Source of the DNA: Centrapalus pauciflorus
Taxonomy: Eukaryota > Streptophyta > Magnoliopsida > Asterales > Asteraceae
Length of the DNA: 64,000 nucleotides
Reading direction: 5' to 3'
NCBI GenBank assembly: GCA_020465985.1
Contig: JAANYP010002080.1
Span: 87,568-151,567, forward strand
Below are positions 35,191-45,721 of the stretch, one piece after another (positions within the stretch are counted from its first letter, which is position 1; every line of letters begins with the position of its first letter). Made by a program: the position numbers and the translations under genes. Below the pieces are notes generated by a model. That model saw only the letters and a list, made by a program, of their open reading frames with translations, was not told the origin of the DNA and ran no database searches.

Positions 35191-36356
35191 TCAGGCATGT
35201 TTTTGGTAATACGTGGTTGTTTTCTTTAAAAATGTTTTCTGATCAGACGGACCAGTATTTCCAAAAAATTTAAAAACATTAGGCTCTGAAGATTCTCCTG
35301 TGTAAATCTTAACCGGAAGTTGTTCAATGATTTTGTCTTTGCCTTTATGTATCTTGAGAAGATACTTAAGTTTCAGATCTGAAGCTGAATTAAACTTAGC
35401 AGAGTTAGTTAGATTCACTTCACTTTCAGAAGACAAACCAGAGTGATCAACATTGGATTTTAAACACACTGAAGAAGGGGTCTTAACCTTTGACTCAGTT
35501 GATGAAGTAAACACATGTAATTGTTTTGTAAGATGAAGTATCTGATCTTCCAAACTTTTGATAATGACTAAATTTGAATTTCTGTCATGATCAAATGATT
35601 GGTAATCAGATTTAAATGATTGTTCTTTGATTAAGAACATTTTTCTTTCATCTTCAAACAATTCAGATTTTGATTAAAATCTTGTTTTTTAAGTAAGAAC
35701 TCATGTCTTTCCTTCTCAATCAAATCTTTAGTTAAAGACAACTCTTGTTGAAGAGCAAAAATTTCTTCAATTTTTTTAAAAATACAATTCTGATCAGTTT
35801 GTTTTGTCTTAGAAAGTGTATCTTCAAGATCCTTAACTTCCTTGTTTAGTTCAGATCTTTCAGACACAAGACATTTTAGTTGAGTTGTACTTTGAAAATT
35901 CTATTGTTTAAGCTCATCAAGTTCTTTATTCAACTCAGATATTTTCAAATTCAGAACAGGACTCTCAGAACTTTGTTTTTCTTTTAAGCTCAAAAATTCT
36001 TCGTTCAGTAATCGTACGTCACGTAAAGCCAAAGCTTTATCAGTATTTAACTTAACAAGAATATCATAATTGTTCTTACGAATCTTTTCAGATTCAGTAA
36101 GTTTTGCAATAAGGTCAGACTTCTCCTCTTCAAATTTTTTATTTAAATCAGATATTTTTAACTGATAAGCAGAACTCTCAGACTTTTGCTTATCCTTTAA
36201 GCTCTGAGTTTTTAATTCCTCTTTTAAGATTTGAATTTCTTCGTTTAGTATTCTTACATCACGTAAGCCAAAGCTTTATCTGTATTTAACTGAACGAGGA
36301 TATCATAATTGTTCTTACGATTTTTATTCAGATTCAGTAAGTTTGACAATCAGCTC
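35191..36356 (-). pseudogene. gag: Gag-like coiled-coil segment of element D
   Basis: On the - strand the reading is rich in Glu, Lys, Leu and Asn with heptad spacing (KEVKDLEDTLSKTKQ, EEIFALQQELSLTK) and resembles the coiled-coil middle or end of long copia Gag proteins. Two open stretches, 35867-35634 and 35661-35191, overlap in different frames; upstream of 35867 the pattern continues with stops. No zinc knuckle or UBN2 domain is seen. Near 36356 the reading is cut by element E. It may serve only as RNA sequence needed in cis. Confidence 0.6.
36352..36356. repeat. Left target-site duplication of element E (AGCTC)
   Basis: Repeated exactly at 46081-46085. Confidence 0.96.
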
Positions 36357-36701
36357 TGTTAGATTAATTATTTCGATCCTAGGAGTTGTTTTGTAATATT
36401 TATTATCATTATAATTTGTCTTGTATTTATTTCTATGTAATTTATGTTTAAGTAATAGTGTAGGGGACAAAGTTGCCATGTCTTGTAAGTTAATTAAAGG
36501 AGCCTATAAAAGGCTCCTAGGGTTACCTTTATGATATGACACGGTTGACATTTTGAAATTCCATAGCCGCCACTGTTCCATCAATTCTCATATTCATATT
36601 GTCTTCTTCTTTATCATAACACATTTATTGAGCTTGTTTCTTCATGTGTTTGATGATAATATCATTGAGGTGCTGAATATATACGGGATTACAACCTTAC
36701 A
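36357..36701 (+). repeat. 5' LTR of element E
   Basis: TGTTAGATT...CCTTACA, 345 bp, with one difference from 45736-46080. Confidence 0.97.
36505..36511 (+). promoter_or_regulatory. TATA box in E 5' LTR, flanked by inverted repeat
   Basis: TATAAAA sits exactly between AGGAGCC (36498-36504) and GGCTCCT (36512-36518), a perfect 7-bp inverted repeat. The same arrangement is at 45877-45897. Confidence 0.75.
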
Positions 36702-36703
36702 AT

Positions 36704-36715
36704 TGGTATCAAAGC
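36704..36715 (+). other. Primer binding site of element E
   Basis: TGGTATCAAAGC, one base off the usual tRNA-iMet complement TGGTATCAGAGC, two bases after the LTR. Confidence 0.9.
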
Positions 36716-36921
36716 TTACTTCTAATCAAGACCCGTGCTTCAAAGAAATGGCTTCTAGTTACCTTGGACTAGGACCCATTCTTTTGCTTGTCGGTTGTGC
36801 TTAAACCGACACGTTTGGCTTCTGTGCACACAGCCCAGGACCCGGTCTTAACTCATCATGTTTTCTGAACATCTCGGTTCAGAACACGGTTTGATTGTGA
36901 ATTAAAAATGGATGTGTTTGA
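36716..36921 (+). other. Leader of E where gag should be
   Basis: About 200 bp with an 18-codon ORF (start 36749) and stops in all frames. Gag in relatives spans over 2 kb. A T-rich tract and CAG just downstream (36948-36963) look like a splice acceptor. Confidence 0.6.
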
Positions 36922-39900
36922 ATGCATATAGTTTTTCATTATATGAATTTATGTGTTTTTCAGGCTAAGTCCATTTGGTATATGGATTCGGGTTGCTCCA
37001 AGCACATGACAGGAAGAAGAGAATTGCTGTCCAACGTTGTTGAACAGTATTGCGGAACTGTGAAATTCGGGAACAACCATCAGGCTCACATAAAAGGATA
37101 CGGGGACTTAGTTCTAAATAATCTGGTCATCAAGGATGTTGACTATGTTGAGGGGTTATCTCATAATCTTTTTAGCATAGGACAGCTCTGCGACAAAGGA
37201 CTAGAAGTAACGTTTAGGGCTAAGAACTGCAGTGTTAAGAACATGGATGGAAAAGAAATCTTAACTGGTTCCCGAAAATCTAACCTTTACACCATTGACG
37301 TATCTAAGCTTGTAGTGAAGGATAACATTTGCCTACTATCAAAAGCCTCTTCAAAAGACTCTTGGTTGTGGCATCGAAGATTATCCCATTTGAATTTTGA
37401 TAATATCAACAAGCTGGCTGCGAAGCAATTGGTCAAAGGACTTCCTGAGTTGCGCTACGAAAAGGACCATCTGTGTGGAGCATGTGAGAAAGGAAAAATG
37501 AAACGATCATCTCACAAACCAAAGCCCGAACCATCAACAAAAAGAGTTTTGGAGTTACTTCATATGGATTTATGCGGACCGATGAGAACTCAAAGCATAA
37601 ATGGAAAACGATATGTGTTGGTTATCGTTGATGATTATTCTCGATATACCTGGGTCAGGTTCTTGCGTTCCAAGGACGAAACAGCTCAAGAAATCATTGA
37701 TTTTATCAAGAGTGTCGAGACCCAACAGCAGCTGTCAGTACAATCAATCAGATCAGATAACGGCACGGAGTTCAAGAACTCGGTAGTGGAGGGCTTCCTT
37801 CGATCCAAAGGGATTCAGCATCAATACTCTGCTGCTCGAACACCTCAACAAAATGGGATCATGGAAAGGCGTAACCGTACGCTAGTAGAAGCCGCTCGTA
37901 CAATGCTCACATACTCAAAGCTACCTCCGTTCTTGTGGGCCGAAGCCGTATCAACAGCATGCTATACACAGAATCGCTCCATCATCCATAAGCGCTTTAA
38001 CAAAACTCCTTACCAACTCTTTTTGAATAAAGTACCATTTATCAAGTACTTACGTGTATTTGGTTGCAGGTGCTATGTGCTGAATGACAGAGACAACCAC
38101 GGCAAATTTAACGAAAAGGCGGATGAAGCGATCTTCATTGGATACTCATCCAACTCGAAGGCGTATCGCGCATTCAATACCCGAACCAGAACAGTCAATG
38201 AAAGTGTGCACGTCACATTTGATGAGTTGGCTGAACTGGCACCCGAAGTTGATCAATCAGGACCACGCATTACTCAAATGCCTGGAGACTCTTCGAATAA
38301 CCCCATTTCTTTTTCTACTTCTGATTTGGTTAATTTATTTGATCCTTTTTATGTTGAATTTTTCGGTCCTAACGCTAGTGTGTCTAATGTTGTTAATAAT
38401 GTAGGTAATCCTTCCAGTTCAACTTCACCGCAAAGTTTCTCCGCTCCATCTTCATCAACATATCCTCATCCATCCACATCATCCACCGACACATCCGCAG
38501 TTGAATCTACTCCTGTAATACCCTCACATATAATACCAACGATTCTTCCTTCACCTGAACACTCGGAAATTGAACCAGAACCTGTGGTACCATCATTTGA
38601 AACCATTGACCATGAATCCTCATCCATTCCCATATTAACCACAGAGGTTCCATCCCGAGCACCCCTTCCACACGAGATCAAATGGACCTGCAGTCACCCA
38701 ACAGAGCAAATCATTGGTGTCGTAACAACAAGAGTCCAAACTCGTAGGGCATCTGCTAATGAATGTCTCTACGCATCATTCTTGAGTATGATAGAGCCCG
38801 CTCATGTGGATGAAGCCCTGACAGATCCGGATTGGATAGTTGCAATGCAAGAGGAACTCAACCAGTTTGAACAGCTAAGAGTATGGCGGTTAGTTCCCAA
38901 GCCAAAAGACCGCACAGTCATTGGAACGAAGTGGATCTTTAAGAACAAACGAGATGAGAACGACATTGTGATAAGGAACAAAGCAAGACTTGTTGCCAAA
39001 GGCTACCGACAACAAGAAGGGATAGATTATGACGAGACCTTCGCTCCCGTTGCACGGATCGAAGCAATCAGAATCTTCTTGGCCTACGCGGCACACAAAG
39101 ACTTCAAAGTGTACCAAATGGACGTCAAGACTGCCTTTCTAAACGGTGAACTTAACGAGGAAGTGTATGTTGAACAACCACAAGGCTTTGTTGATGCACA
39201 TAAACCTGACCATGTTTATGTGCTAGATAAGGCCCTCTATGGTTTAAAACAAGAACCTCGAGCATGGTATGATAGTCTTTCGAATTTCCTTATTTCTGCC
39301 GGTTTCTATAAAGGTGTGGTGGACACAACTCTGTTCACTAAAAGGGAAGGCCCACATATAATGCTAGTACAGATTTATGTTGACGATATTATATTTGGAT
39401 CTACTGACAGTAATTTTTGTAATGATTTTTCAGCCCTAATGGAGTCTCGGTTTGAGATGAGTATGATGGGGGAAATGAACTTTTTCCTCAGATTACAAGT
39501 CAAACAACTTGAGGATGGGATTTTTGTGAACCAGTCGAAATATACTCTTGACATTCTCAAGAAGTATAAGTTAGACTCTTGCACGAGTATCGCAACTCCC
39601 ATGGCCTCCAACTGTAAGTTAGACACCGATCCTTCCGGGAAAAGTGTCGATAATACAACTTACAGAGGGATGATAGGATCCTTACTATGCTTGACTGCCA
39701 GTAGGCCGGATATAGTGTTTTCAACATGTCTTTGTGCTAGATTTCAGGCCGACCCAAAAGAATCACACCTAACTGCAGTAAAACGCATTTTTCGTTATCT
39801 TAAGGGTACACCCGAACTTGGTCTATGGTATCCAAAGGGAACCGATTTCGATCTTACCGCGTTTTCAGATGCTGATTTTGCAGGTTGTAGAGTGGACAGA

Positions 39901-40326
39901 AAAAGCACATCGGGAGGAATACAGTTTTTAGGCGATAGACCGGTGAGTTGGTCTTCCAAAAAGCAAAATTGTGTATCCACATCCACAGCTGAGGCTGAGT
40001 ATGTAGCAGCTGCAAGCTGTTGCTCTCAAGTGCTGTGGATGAGAACACAATTACGCGATTATGGGTTTTCACTCACCAATATCCCTATTTACTGTGATTC
40101 TCGAAATGCAATTGCCATCTCTTGCAATCCCGTGCAGCACTCTCGAACAAAAAACATAGATATCAGGTATCATTTTATTAAATATCACGTGGAAAAGGGG
40201 ACCATTGAGTTGTATTTTGTTGGCACGGAATACCAACTAGCGGATATATTTACTAAAGCTTTAGACGAACCTCGTTTTCGGTTTTTAGTATCTCATATCG
40301 GCATGTTGAATCCACATTCAAATTAA
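36922..40326 (+). CDS. pol: Pol polyprotein of element E: protease, integrase, RT, RNase H
   Basis: A single open frame of 1134 codons. The protease motif YMDSGC has D22-S23-G24. The integrase zinc region HRRLSH...CGACEKGK lies at about 150-195. The integrase core has D216 (HMDLCGP), D279 (RSDNGTEF) and E315 (NGIMERRNRT), exactly D-62-D-35-E. Reverse transcriptase carries DVKTAFLNG and YVDD at 819-822. RNase H has FSDADFAGC and ends ADIFTKAL...HIGMLN. Two changes in well-conserved places are GLKQEPRAW (usually QAP) and FFLRLQ (usually FFLGLQ), so activity is not certain. The true start is unclear because gag is missing; the first 15 residues are probably leader. Confidence 0.95.
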   Translation: MHIVFHYMNLCVFQAKSIWYMDSGCSKHMTGRRELLSNVVEQYCGTVKFGNNHQAHIKGYGDLVLNNLVIKDVDYVEGLSHNLFSIGQLCDKGLEVTFRAKNCSVKNMDGKEILTGSRKSNLYTIDVSKLVVKDNICLLSKASSKDSWLWHRRLSHLNFDNINKLAAKQLVKGLPELRYEKDHLCGACEKGKMKRSSHKPKPEPSTKRVLELLHMDLCGPMRTQSINGKRYVLVIVDDYSRYTWVRFLRSKDETAQEIIDFIKSVETQQQLSVQSIRSDNGTEFKNSVVEGFLRSKGIQHQYSAARTPQQNGIMERRNRTLVEAARTMLTYSKLPPFLWAEAVSTACYTQNRSIIHKRFNKTPYQLFLNKVPFIKYLRVFGCRCYVLNDRDNHGKFNEKADEAIFIGYSSNSKAYRAFNTRTRTVNESVHVTFDELAELAPEVDQSGPRITQMPGDSSNNPISFSTSDLVNLFDPFYVEFFGPNASVSNVVNNVGNPSSSTSPQSFSAPSSSTYPHPSTSSTDTSAVESTPVIPSHIIPTILPSPEHSEIEPEPVVPSFETIDHESSSIPILTTEVPSRAPLPHEIKWTCSHPTEQIIGVVTTRVQTRRASANECLYASFLSMIEPAHVDEALTDPDWIVAMQEELNQFEQLRVWRLVPKPKDRTVIGTKWIFKNKRDENDIVIRNKARLVAKGYRQQEGIDYDETFAPVARIEAIRIFLAYAAHKDFKVYQMDVKTAFLNGELNEEVYVEQPQGFVDAHKPDHVYVLDKALYGLKQEPRAWYDSLSNFLISAGFYKGVVDTTLFTKREGPHIMLVQIYVDDIIFGSTDSNFCNDFSALMESRFEMSMMGEMNFFLRLQVKQLEDGIFVNQSKYTLDILKKYKLDSCTSIATPMASNCKLDTDPSGKSVDNTTYRGMIGSLLCLTASRPDIVFSTCLCARFQADPKESHLTAVKRIFRYLKGTPELGLWYPKGTDFDLTAFSDADFAGCRVDRKSTSGGIQFLGDRPVSWSSKKQNCVSTSTAEAEYVAAASCCSQVLWMRTQLRDYGFSLTNIPIYCDSRNAIAISCNPVQHSRTKNIDIRYHFIKYHVEKGTIELYFVGTEYQLADIFTKALDEPRFRFLVSHIGMLNPHSN

Positions 40327-41086
40327 ATATCAGATATTGTCTTAAATAATTCTATTTCAATCCATCATGATTGAAATTCCTTTATTTTAGAAAATAACTG
40401 TTATTTAAATTTAAGGATTATGTCACAAAATTGAAACTCAGTATTTCCTTATCTGCGCATATTTTTAATAATTAATGATCCTGATAAATTGCTGTGTGAA
40501 TTGTTCATCATGGAGTGGGATGCAAACAATATCCAGGTTTGTCTGTATTTGTAAGGCTTAAAAAGGGTTGTCGTGATTTAAATCTGAAAAGGAAAAAGAA
40601 AAAAGGACCGGTATTTATTTGAGGGGGAGTAGAGTTAGGATTTTTTAAATTTTATAATTCTGTGTTTCTTTTTATTTCTTTTATAGTTAAATTTTTGAAT
40701 TCTAGGTTAGTCTTAATTTTAATTTAATTTTAAGTTTTAATTTAATAGGTCAGAAAATCTCAAAAAGATTTTAACTTTCAAACTTATCAAAAAGCCAAAA
40801 AGTTTTTAGTTTACTTCATTTCATTTTATTTTAATTTCAAAATTAAAGAAAATACCAAAAATATTTTAATTTTTATTTTGTTATTTTATTTGTTATTTTT
40901 GAAGTCTCATGGAAAACCTCAAAAAGATGCAATAAAAATTGGGCCAAAATTTTTTGTTTTGTTTAATTCCTTGAAAGGCCCATATTTCTTTAATTAATTG
41001 TGTGTGTGATTGATGAGTCCAAAACCGGCAGCCCAATTTCCATTTGGGGCGCAGATCTTTGACCCGACCCATGACCCGCGCGGACT
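40327..41086 (+). other. AT-rich spacer after pol of E, with an internal purine tract
   Basis: No ORF is supported. GAGGGGGAGTAGAG at 40621-40634 resembles a polypurine tract although the real one is at 45722. It may be a relic of an ancestral 3' end before the third ORF was gained, or a central tract. Confidence 0.5.
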
Positions 41087-41093
41087 TATATAA
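41087..41093 (+). promoter_or_regulatory. Internal TATA box of element E
   Basis: TATATAA in a GC-richer context (GCGCGGACTTATATAAGG), followed by a CT-rich leader. It is placed like the internal boxes of A and B. Confidence 0.6.
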
Positions 41094-41265
41094 GGGTGGT
41101 CAAAAAGTCAATACCTTCATCTTCAAGATATTTCCTCTTTTCTTCTTCTTCTTCCTCACTTGCTCTCGTCGACTACCGCCCACATCCACCATTGTTACCG
41201 TTTCAAGCTTTTGCACCATCATTTTCTTCGGTTTTTCTTGCATTATTCATCATCTGCATCACCAG

Positions 41266-42361
41266 GTAACACTTCTTTACCTTTATTTCAGTCTTTAACT
41301 TAGTATTTTACTTGTTTGATTTTCAAAATATTTCTAGTTTTTCATTTCGGTTTTTACTCTTTTTAGGTAGTTTAATGTGTTATATTTCCTTAGTTGTAGT
41401 TAGATAAAATGTTCCTTAGGTTGTTTTAGTTTAGGATCTGTAATTTCATGCATTTTCATTAAGATTCCAACTGTTCACGTTTATGTTTTGCATGAACATT
41501 AACTGCACTCATGTAGTTTCGGATGTCCGAATTCGGACCACCACCTGAATTCGGATGTCCGACTTAGACTTGTTTCAAAACTTTTCCAAGTACAAAACTC
41601 ATTTCGGACCACTGTTGATCCGAATTCGGTCCACTGTTGATCCGAATTCGGTTCACTGTTGATCCGAATTCGGATCATCACATCAGGGTCAAAATTTTCA
41701 AAAATTGAAAATTTGTCTAAGTCTGTTCACCACTGTGCATCCGAATTCGGATGATACCCGGATTCGGTCCTCATCCGAATTCCAGGTACCATCCGAAATT
41801 GGGACATTTCCATTTCATTGCATGCATTTTCACAAGTCACCATCCGAATTCGGACCATGTTCATACCACATCCGAATTCGGACCACCTTCATTCAATTCA
41901 TGAATTACACTTCGGACCATCATCCGAATTCGGTCCCCATTTATCACCTCATCCGAATTCGGTCCCACTCACATCATTCATGCATTATTCCATTTCGGAC
42001 TGATCCGAATTCGATGACACTGTTCATCCGAATTCGGACCATCCGAAATCCAACACTTAGGATTTTTTAAAAATTTTTCATTTTTCATGTTTCTGCATTT
42101 TCATATAAATTAAAAATCACAAAAATAGTTCCATCCAAGTGCACCATTGATTAGAGTTAGGATCAGTGTTTGAGTGAAACAGTCTTATCTAACATCGGTC
42201 TCTTAACGATTGACTTTGGACTTTATTAGTGGAATTTTATTCTGCTAATAAAGACCCGATGTTAAACAGATCAGACAATTTCTATTTCACACTCATCTAG
42301 ACTTCACATCAATGCATTATCATATCAAGTCTTATGATTCTAACTTTGTTGCACTTTGCAG
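41266..42361 (+). other. Putative 5'-UTR intron before the third ORF of E
   Basis: Donor CACCAG|GTAACA at 41265/41266 and acceptor TTGCACTTTGCAG at 42361 frame 1096 bp of T-rich sequence. The third ORF starts 5 bases after the acceptor. The signals fit plant introns; splicing is inferred. Confidence 0.5.
41527..42037. repeat. Array of ten CCGAATTCGG palindromes
   Basis: Exact copies start at 41527, 41620, 41642, 41664, 41741, 41844, 41872, 41924, 41953 and 42028, with several decayed copies between. The three at 41620-41673 are spaced 22 bp apart. Flanks are often CAT before and ACC or TCC after. Confidence 0.97.
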
Positions 42362-42365
42362 GATA

Positions 42366-45300
42366 ATGGATCCCGCAATCGTTCTCACAGTACCTCATCC
42401 TCCAATTCCGAATAATAATGCTCAGCTACCCGAGGAAGCCATTCTGCCAAGCGCCGAGTTTGTCGAGTTTATCCCTCATAACTGGCAACTCGACGTCTCC
42501 ATCCTCTCAAAAGAATCCCAAACCCTTGCCTTCGACATCCTCACCCGCCATCCCATATATTATGCCCTTTCAACTGCCATAGCCGTTCCCCAGATTTACC
42601 TCCAACAATTCTGGAACAGGCTCCAATTCATAACCGACCCCGAACCTCACTTCACCTCCACCATTGATTGCATTCCAGTCAAAATCACAACCGCAGCCAT
42701 CCGTCACATTCTTCGTCTACCCCTTACCAAACCTTCAGACTTCCGCACCAAAAACCTTCAGTCCCACTGGAGGATTCTCTTCGATGTGCTGAACAAGTGC
42801 CTCACAGCCAAGCATTCCGGTCATGACTCGGCGTCGGCCCAGGTATTAGCCATGTTCACCGGCTTTGCCATCGACCGACACGTGGACTATGCTGCTTTCA
42901 TTTTTGAAGAATTAAGAAGAGTCCACGTCGAAAGAAGCACCAAGAAAGGTCGCAAGTATGTCCCCTATCAAAGATTCCTTCAACTCATCATTCAATGCGC
43001 AATGGATCAGGACGAAGACATACATGAGCGTCCGGAGGCTGATGTCTACCCCACAGTGGCTATCCAAAAGTTAACTTTGCCAAAAGGGGCCCCGACGGTA
43101 CAGGTGATGAAAATTCCTCTTTCTACTCTAACGAGGTCGAGGGGCACCGAGCGGGTAAGGGAATATATAAGAGAGTATTATCCGGATGAGTCTCAGTCTG
43201 AATTGACTGAGACTAACCAGTCCGAAGGTGAGCATCAAGAGAGTGAGCATGAGGGAGAACGGATGGATGTACAACAATCTATGGGTTTTGTTGAGCTGGA
43301 GTTTGAGATTGTGAGGGAGGGTGCTGTAGGTGAGACAACAGAGACGGCGGATTCTGAAAGAACCATCTCTGTCGTAAGAGCGTGAGATATTCAATCTGAG
43401 GGTGAACCAAGCCCTGTTAGCCGGACTCCTCTTCAAAAGACCGTTAGTCCAGCGGTCGAAACAACCCCCACCATCCACTTGGTTTCCCCTCAAAGGGAAA
43501 CCACTTCATTCTACGGGGATCTTCCACATATTCCATCGCCCTCTCATTCGGAGAGTGGCGGTATTGAAAGAGGTCACACTCCTCCCCACGTGACCGACAT
43601 TCCTTCACCCACGATTCCATCCCCACATATACACACCGTGCACGATGCCTTTGTGGCATCCCCAAGAGCTGCCTCCGTGGCAGCTCCACAAACTTCCGGA
43701 TCTGAGCATCCCGTAGTGGAGCCAGAGATGACGGAAGGAAGACCGGGAGTGGCTCAATCAACGTCGTCCACTTCGGGCCATCTCCCCATCAATTTGGAGA
43801 TGCTAACGGCAGCATTACGTGCTGCCGGAGTTATCACCCGGGCTGACCTGGACGCCCAAAGGGAGGCAGCCGAGGAACGTCACACCGCCCTTCTTTCTCT
43901 TATAAAGGGTAAGGGTGTCGCCTCCAAAGCCGGCCCCTCACCAGGTTCCCATTCAGTCCAACTTCAAATAGCGTAGCTCTCGGACAAGATTGATGCACTT
44001 AATCGACTGATTCTTCAAGTCCAAGAGCAGCTAAATACGCGAATGGATCGCCTCGAGTCGGCGGTCATAGATCTCCAGTGCCGCACTCAGGCCGAGCCCC
44101 CTAAAAGAAAACATGACGACCAGGACGACCCTGATCGTCATGAGGTGGAGAAACGTCAAAAGGTTCGTCATGAGGGTTCGATGATCATTCTAGGGGGAGC
44201 AGAGGCTGAAGCAGCAGAAATTCAAGGGTCTGGGTCCGGGGATCAGACATACGAGGCTACGGAAGCGATGATGATAGATTTTGAACCTCTACAAATTGAG
44301 GGCCCAGCTTCGTTAGACCCCACGTCAGCAATGGTGATTTATGAGCCCAAATATGAAAAAGTCGAAATCATATTAGTGTCTGACTCAGATTCTGATACTG
44401 AAACCGACTATACATTTCTCACACCAAAACCTGAACCCCAATCTCCACCCAATGAACCCCAACCACAAACATCTTCTTCCATCCAACCACCTTCAGTCAC
44501 TACCACAGAAACTCCATCAATCCAACCCACTCCCACACCTAAACATACTCCACCAGTTATACGTACCCCATCAGTCCAATCAACCCTTCCAACTCAATCA
44601 GCTCCGCACGACCATATCGCTGAAACTTCCGGAGCCAGAACTGTCGATTGTTTTGACACTAAAGAAGTCCCCGCATCTTATGACAGGACAGACGAAGAAT
44701 GGATAAAGTGGTACTCCTGGGGAGAAGTCCACACTCTCGATGCGGAAACTAAAGAAGGGTTATGTCAGGACCGGAGAGACCGTGTATTGAAACTTCTTGA
44801 GGCTCCGCCTAAAGAATTAGAAGAACCTCCGGTCCAGGGGTTAAAAGAATTCTTGAAGAAGTTCCCGGCTGATCAATTTCAAAATCCTTTCCTAGAAGAA
44901 AGGTTCAAAATGGTCTTCAGAAAGAACCCAGGATCTTACAGTAGACGTCTTCTCATGGTAATGACCGATGCTTCTCGATGCGTTCAAGCCGAATACAATC
45001 AGATGATGCTAAGAGAAACGAGAGATAAGAGCAAATACTGGTCAAAGTCCAAATTAGTCAGAATAAATAACATTCATATGTACAAGAGAGCCAGAGTCTA
45101 CACTCCAGCCTTCGAGGTACTTAGAGAAGACGGTACCATTCAAGAACTGTATGAAAGCGACCTTGACTTCGTAAACATAGACGACGTAGAGCGTCTGCAC
45201 AGAAAATTGGTCAATAGAGTCAAGGGTCGTCTGACACATATGACTGCCTTAGCAGCCCTGGTTCGATGCATGAATCGCCGATCAATCATTATGTGCCTCA

Positions 45301-45719
45301 GAGATTTCCAGATGGCGATTGAGAGTGCATTAGTCAAAGTGGGTCTGAAAGCTCCTAAACAAGATGTATTTTTGCTAGACCACTATCCGGCTTACAAAGT
45401 TTTGCTTCGAGGACAGCCAGGGGTTATCTTTTTGAATCAGAAAGGACATAAAAGATTCATGCGCTTTGAGGATCTTCCTTGTTACTCCGACGGCACTATC
45501 AGATTGGTTCGAGCAGCGCTTACTCAGAAAGTTCAAGACTTTGACGCTCAACCAAATCCAGAACTTAGATGCTCGCCACAGGAGATACAGGATACACTCA
45601 GCGGCATTGAATACCTGAACGAGCGGCTACATATAAGACAAGTAACCAGACGCTTCGACGTCATACTTGGTCTTCGAGAATCTACAGACCATGCCCGAGT
45701 TCCAGGACCTCCAAAGTGA
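42366..45719 (+). pseudogene. Third ORF of element E, open except for two stops
   Basis: One frame of 1118 codons with a TGA at 43383-43385 and a TAG at 43974-43976. The start is the ATG at 42366, just after the putative splice acceptor; the upstream ATG at 42312 lies in the putative intron. The N-terminal domain carries HPIYYALS, an FWNRL motif and IT..AIRHILRLPL. A Pro/Ser/Thr-rich acidic middle with a short coiled coil (about 43780-44100) follows. The C-terminal domain (about 44800-45719) is folded-looking and contains GVIFLNQKGHKRFMRFEDL at 45418-45480, similar to the end of the A and B proteins. Function is unknown; no signal peptide or membrane span. Confidence 0.8.
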
Positions 45720-45721
45720 TC

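Noticed and set aside
43383..43976. Stop-codon readthrough in the third ORF of E
   Set aside because: The following bases (GATATT after TGA, CTCTCG after TAG) do not match known leaky contexts; mutation is simpler.
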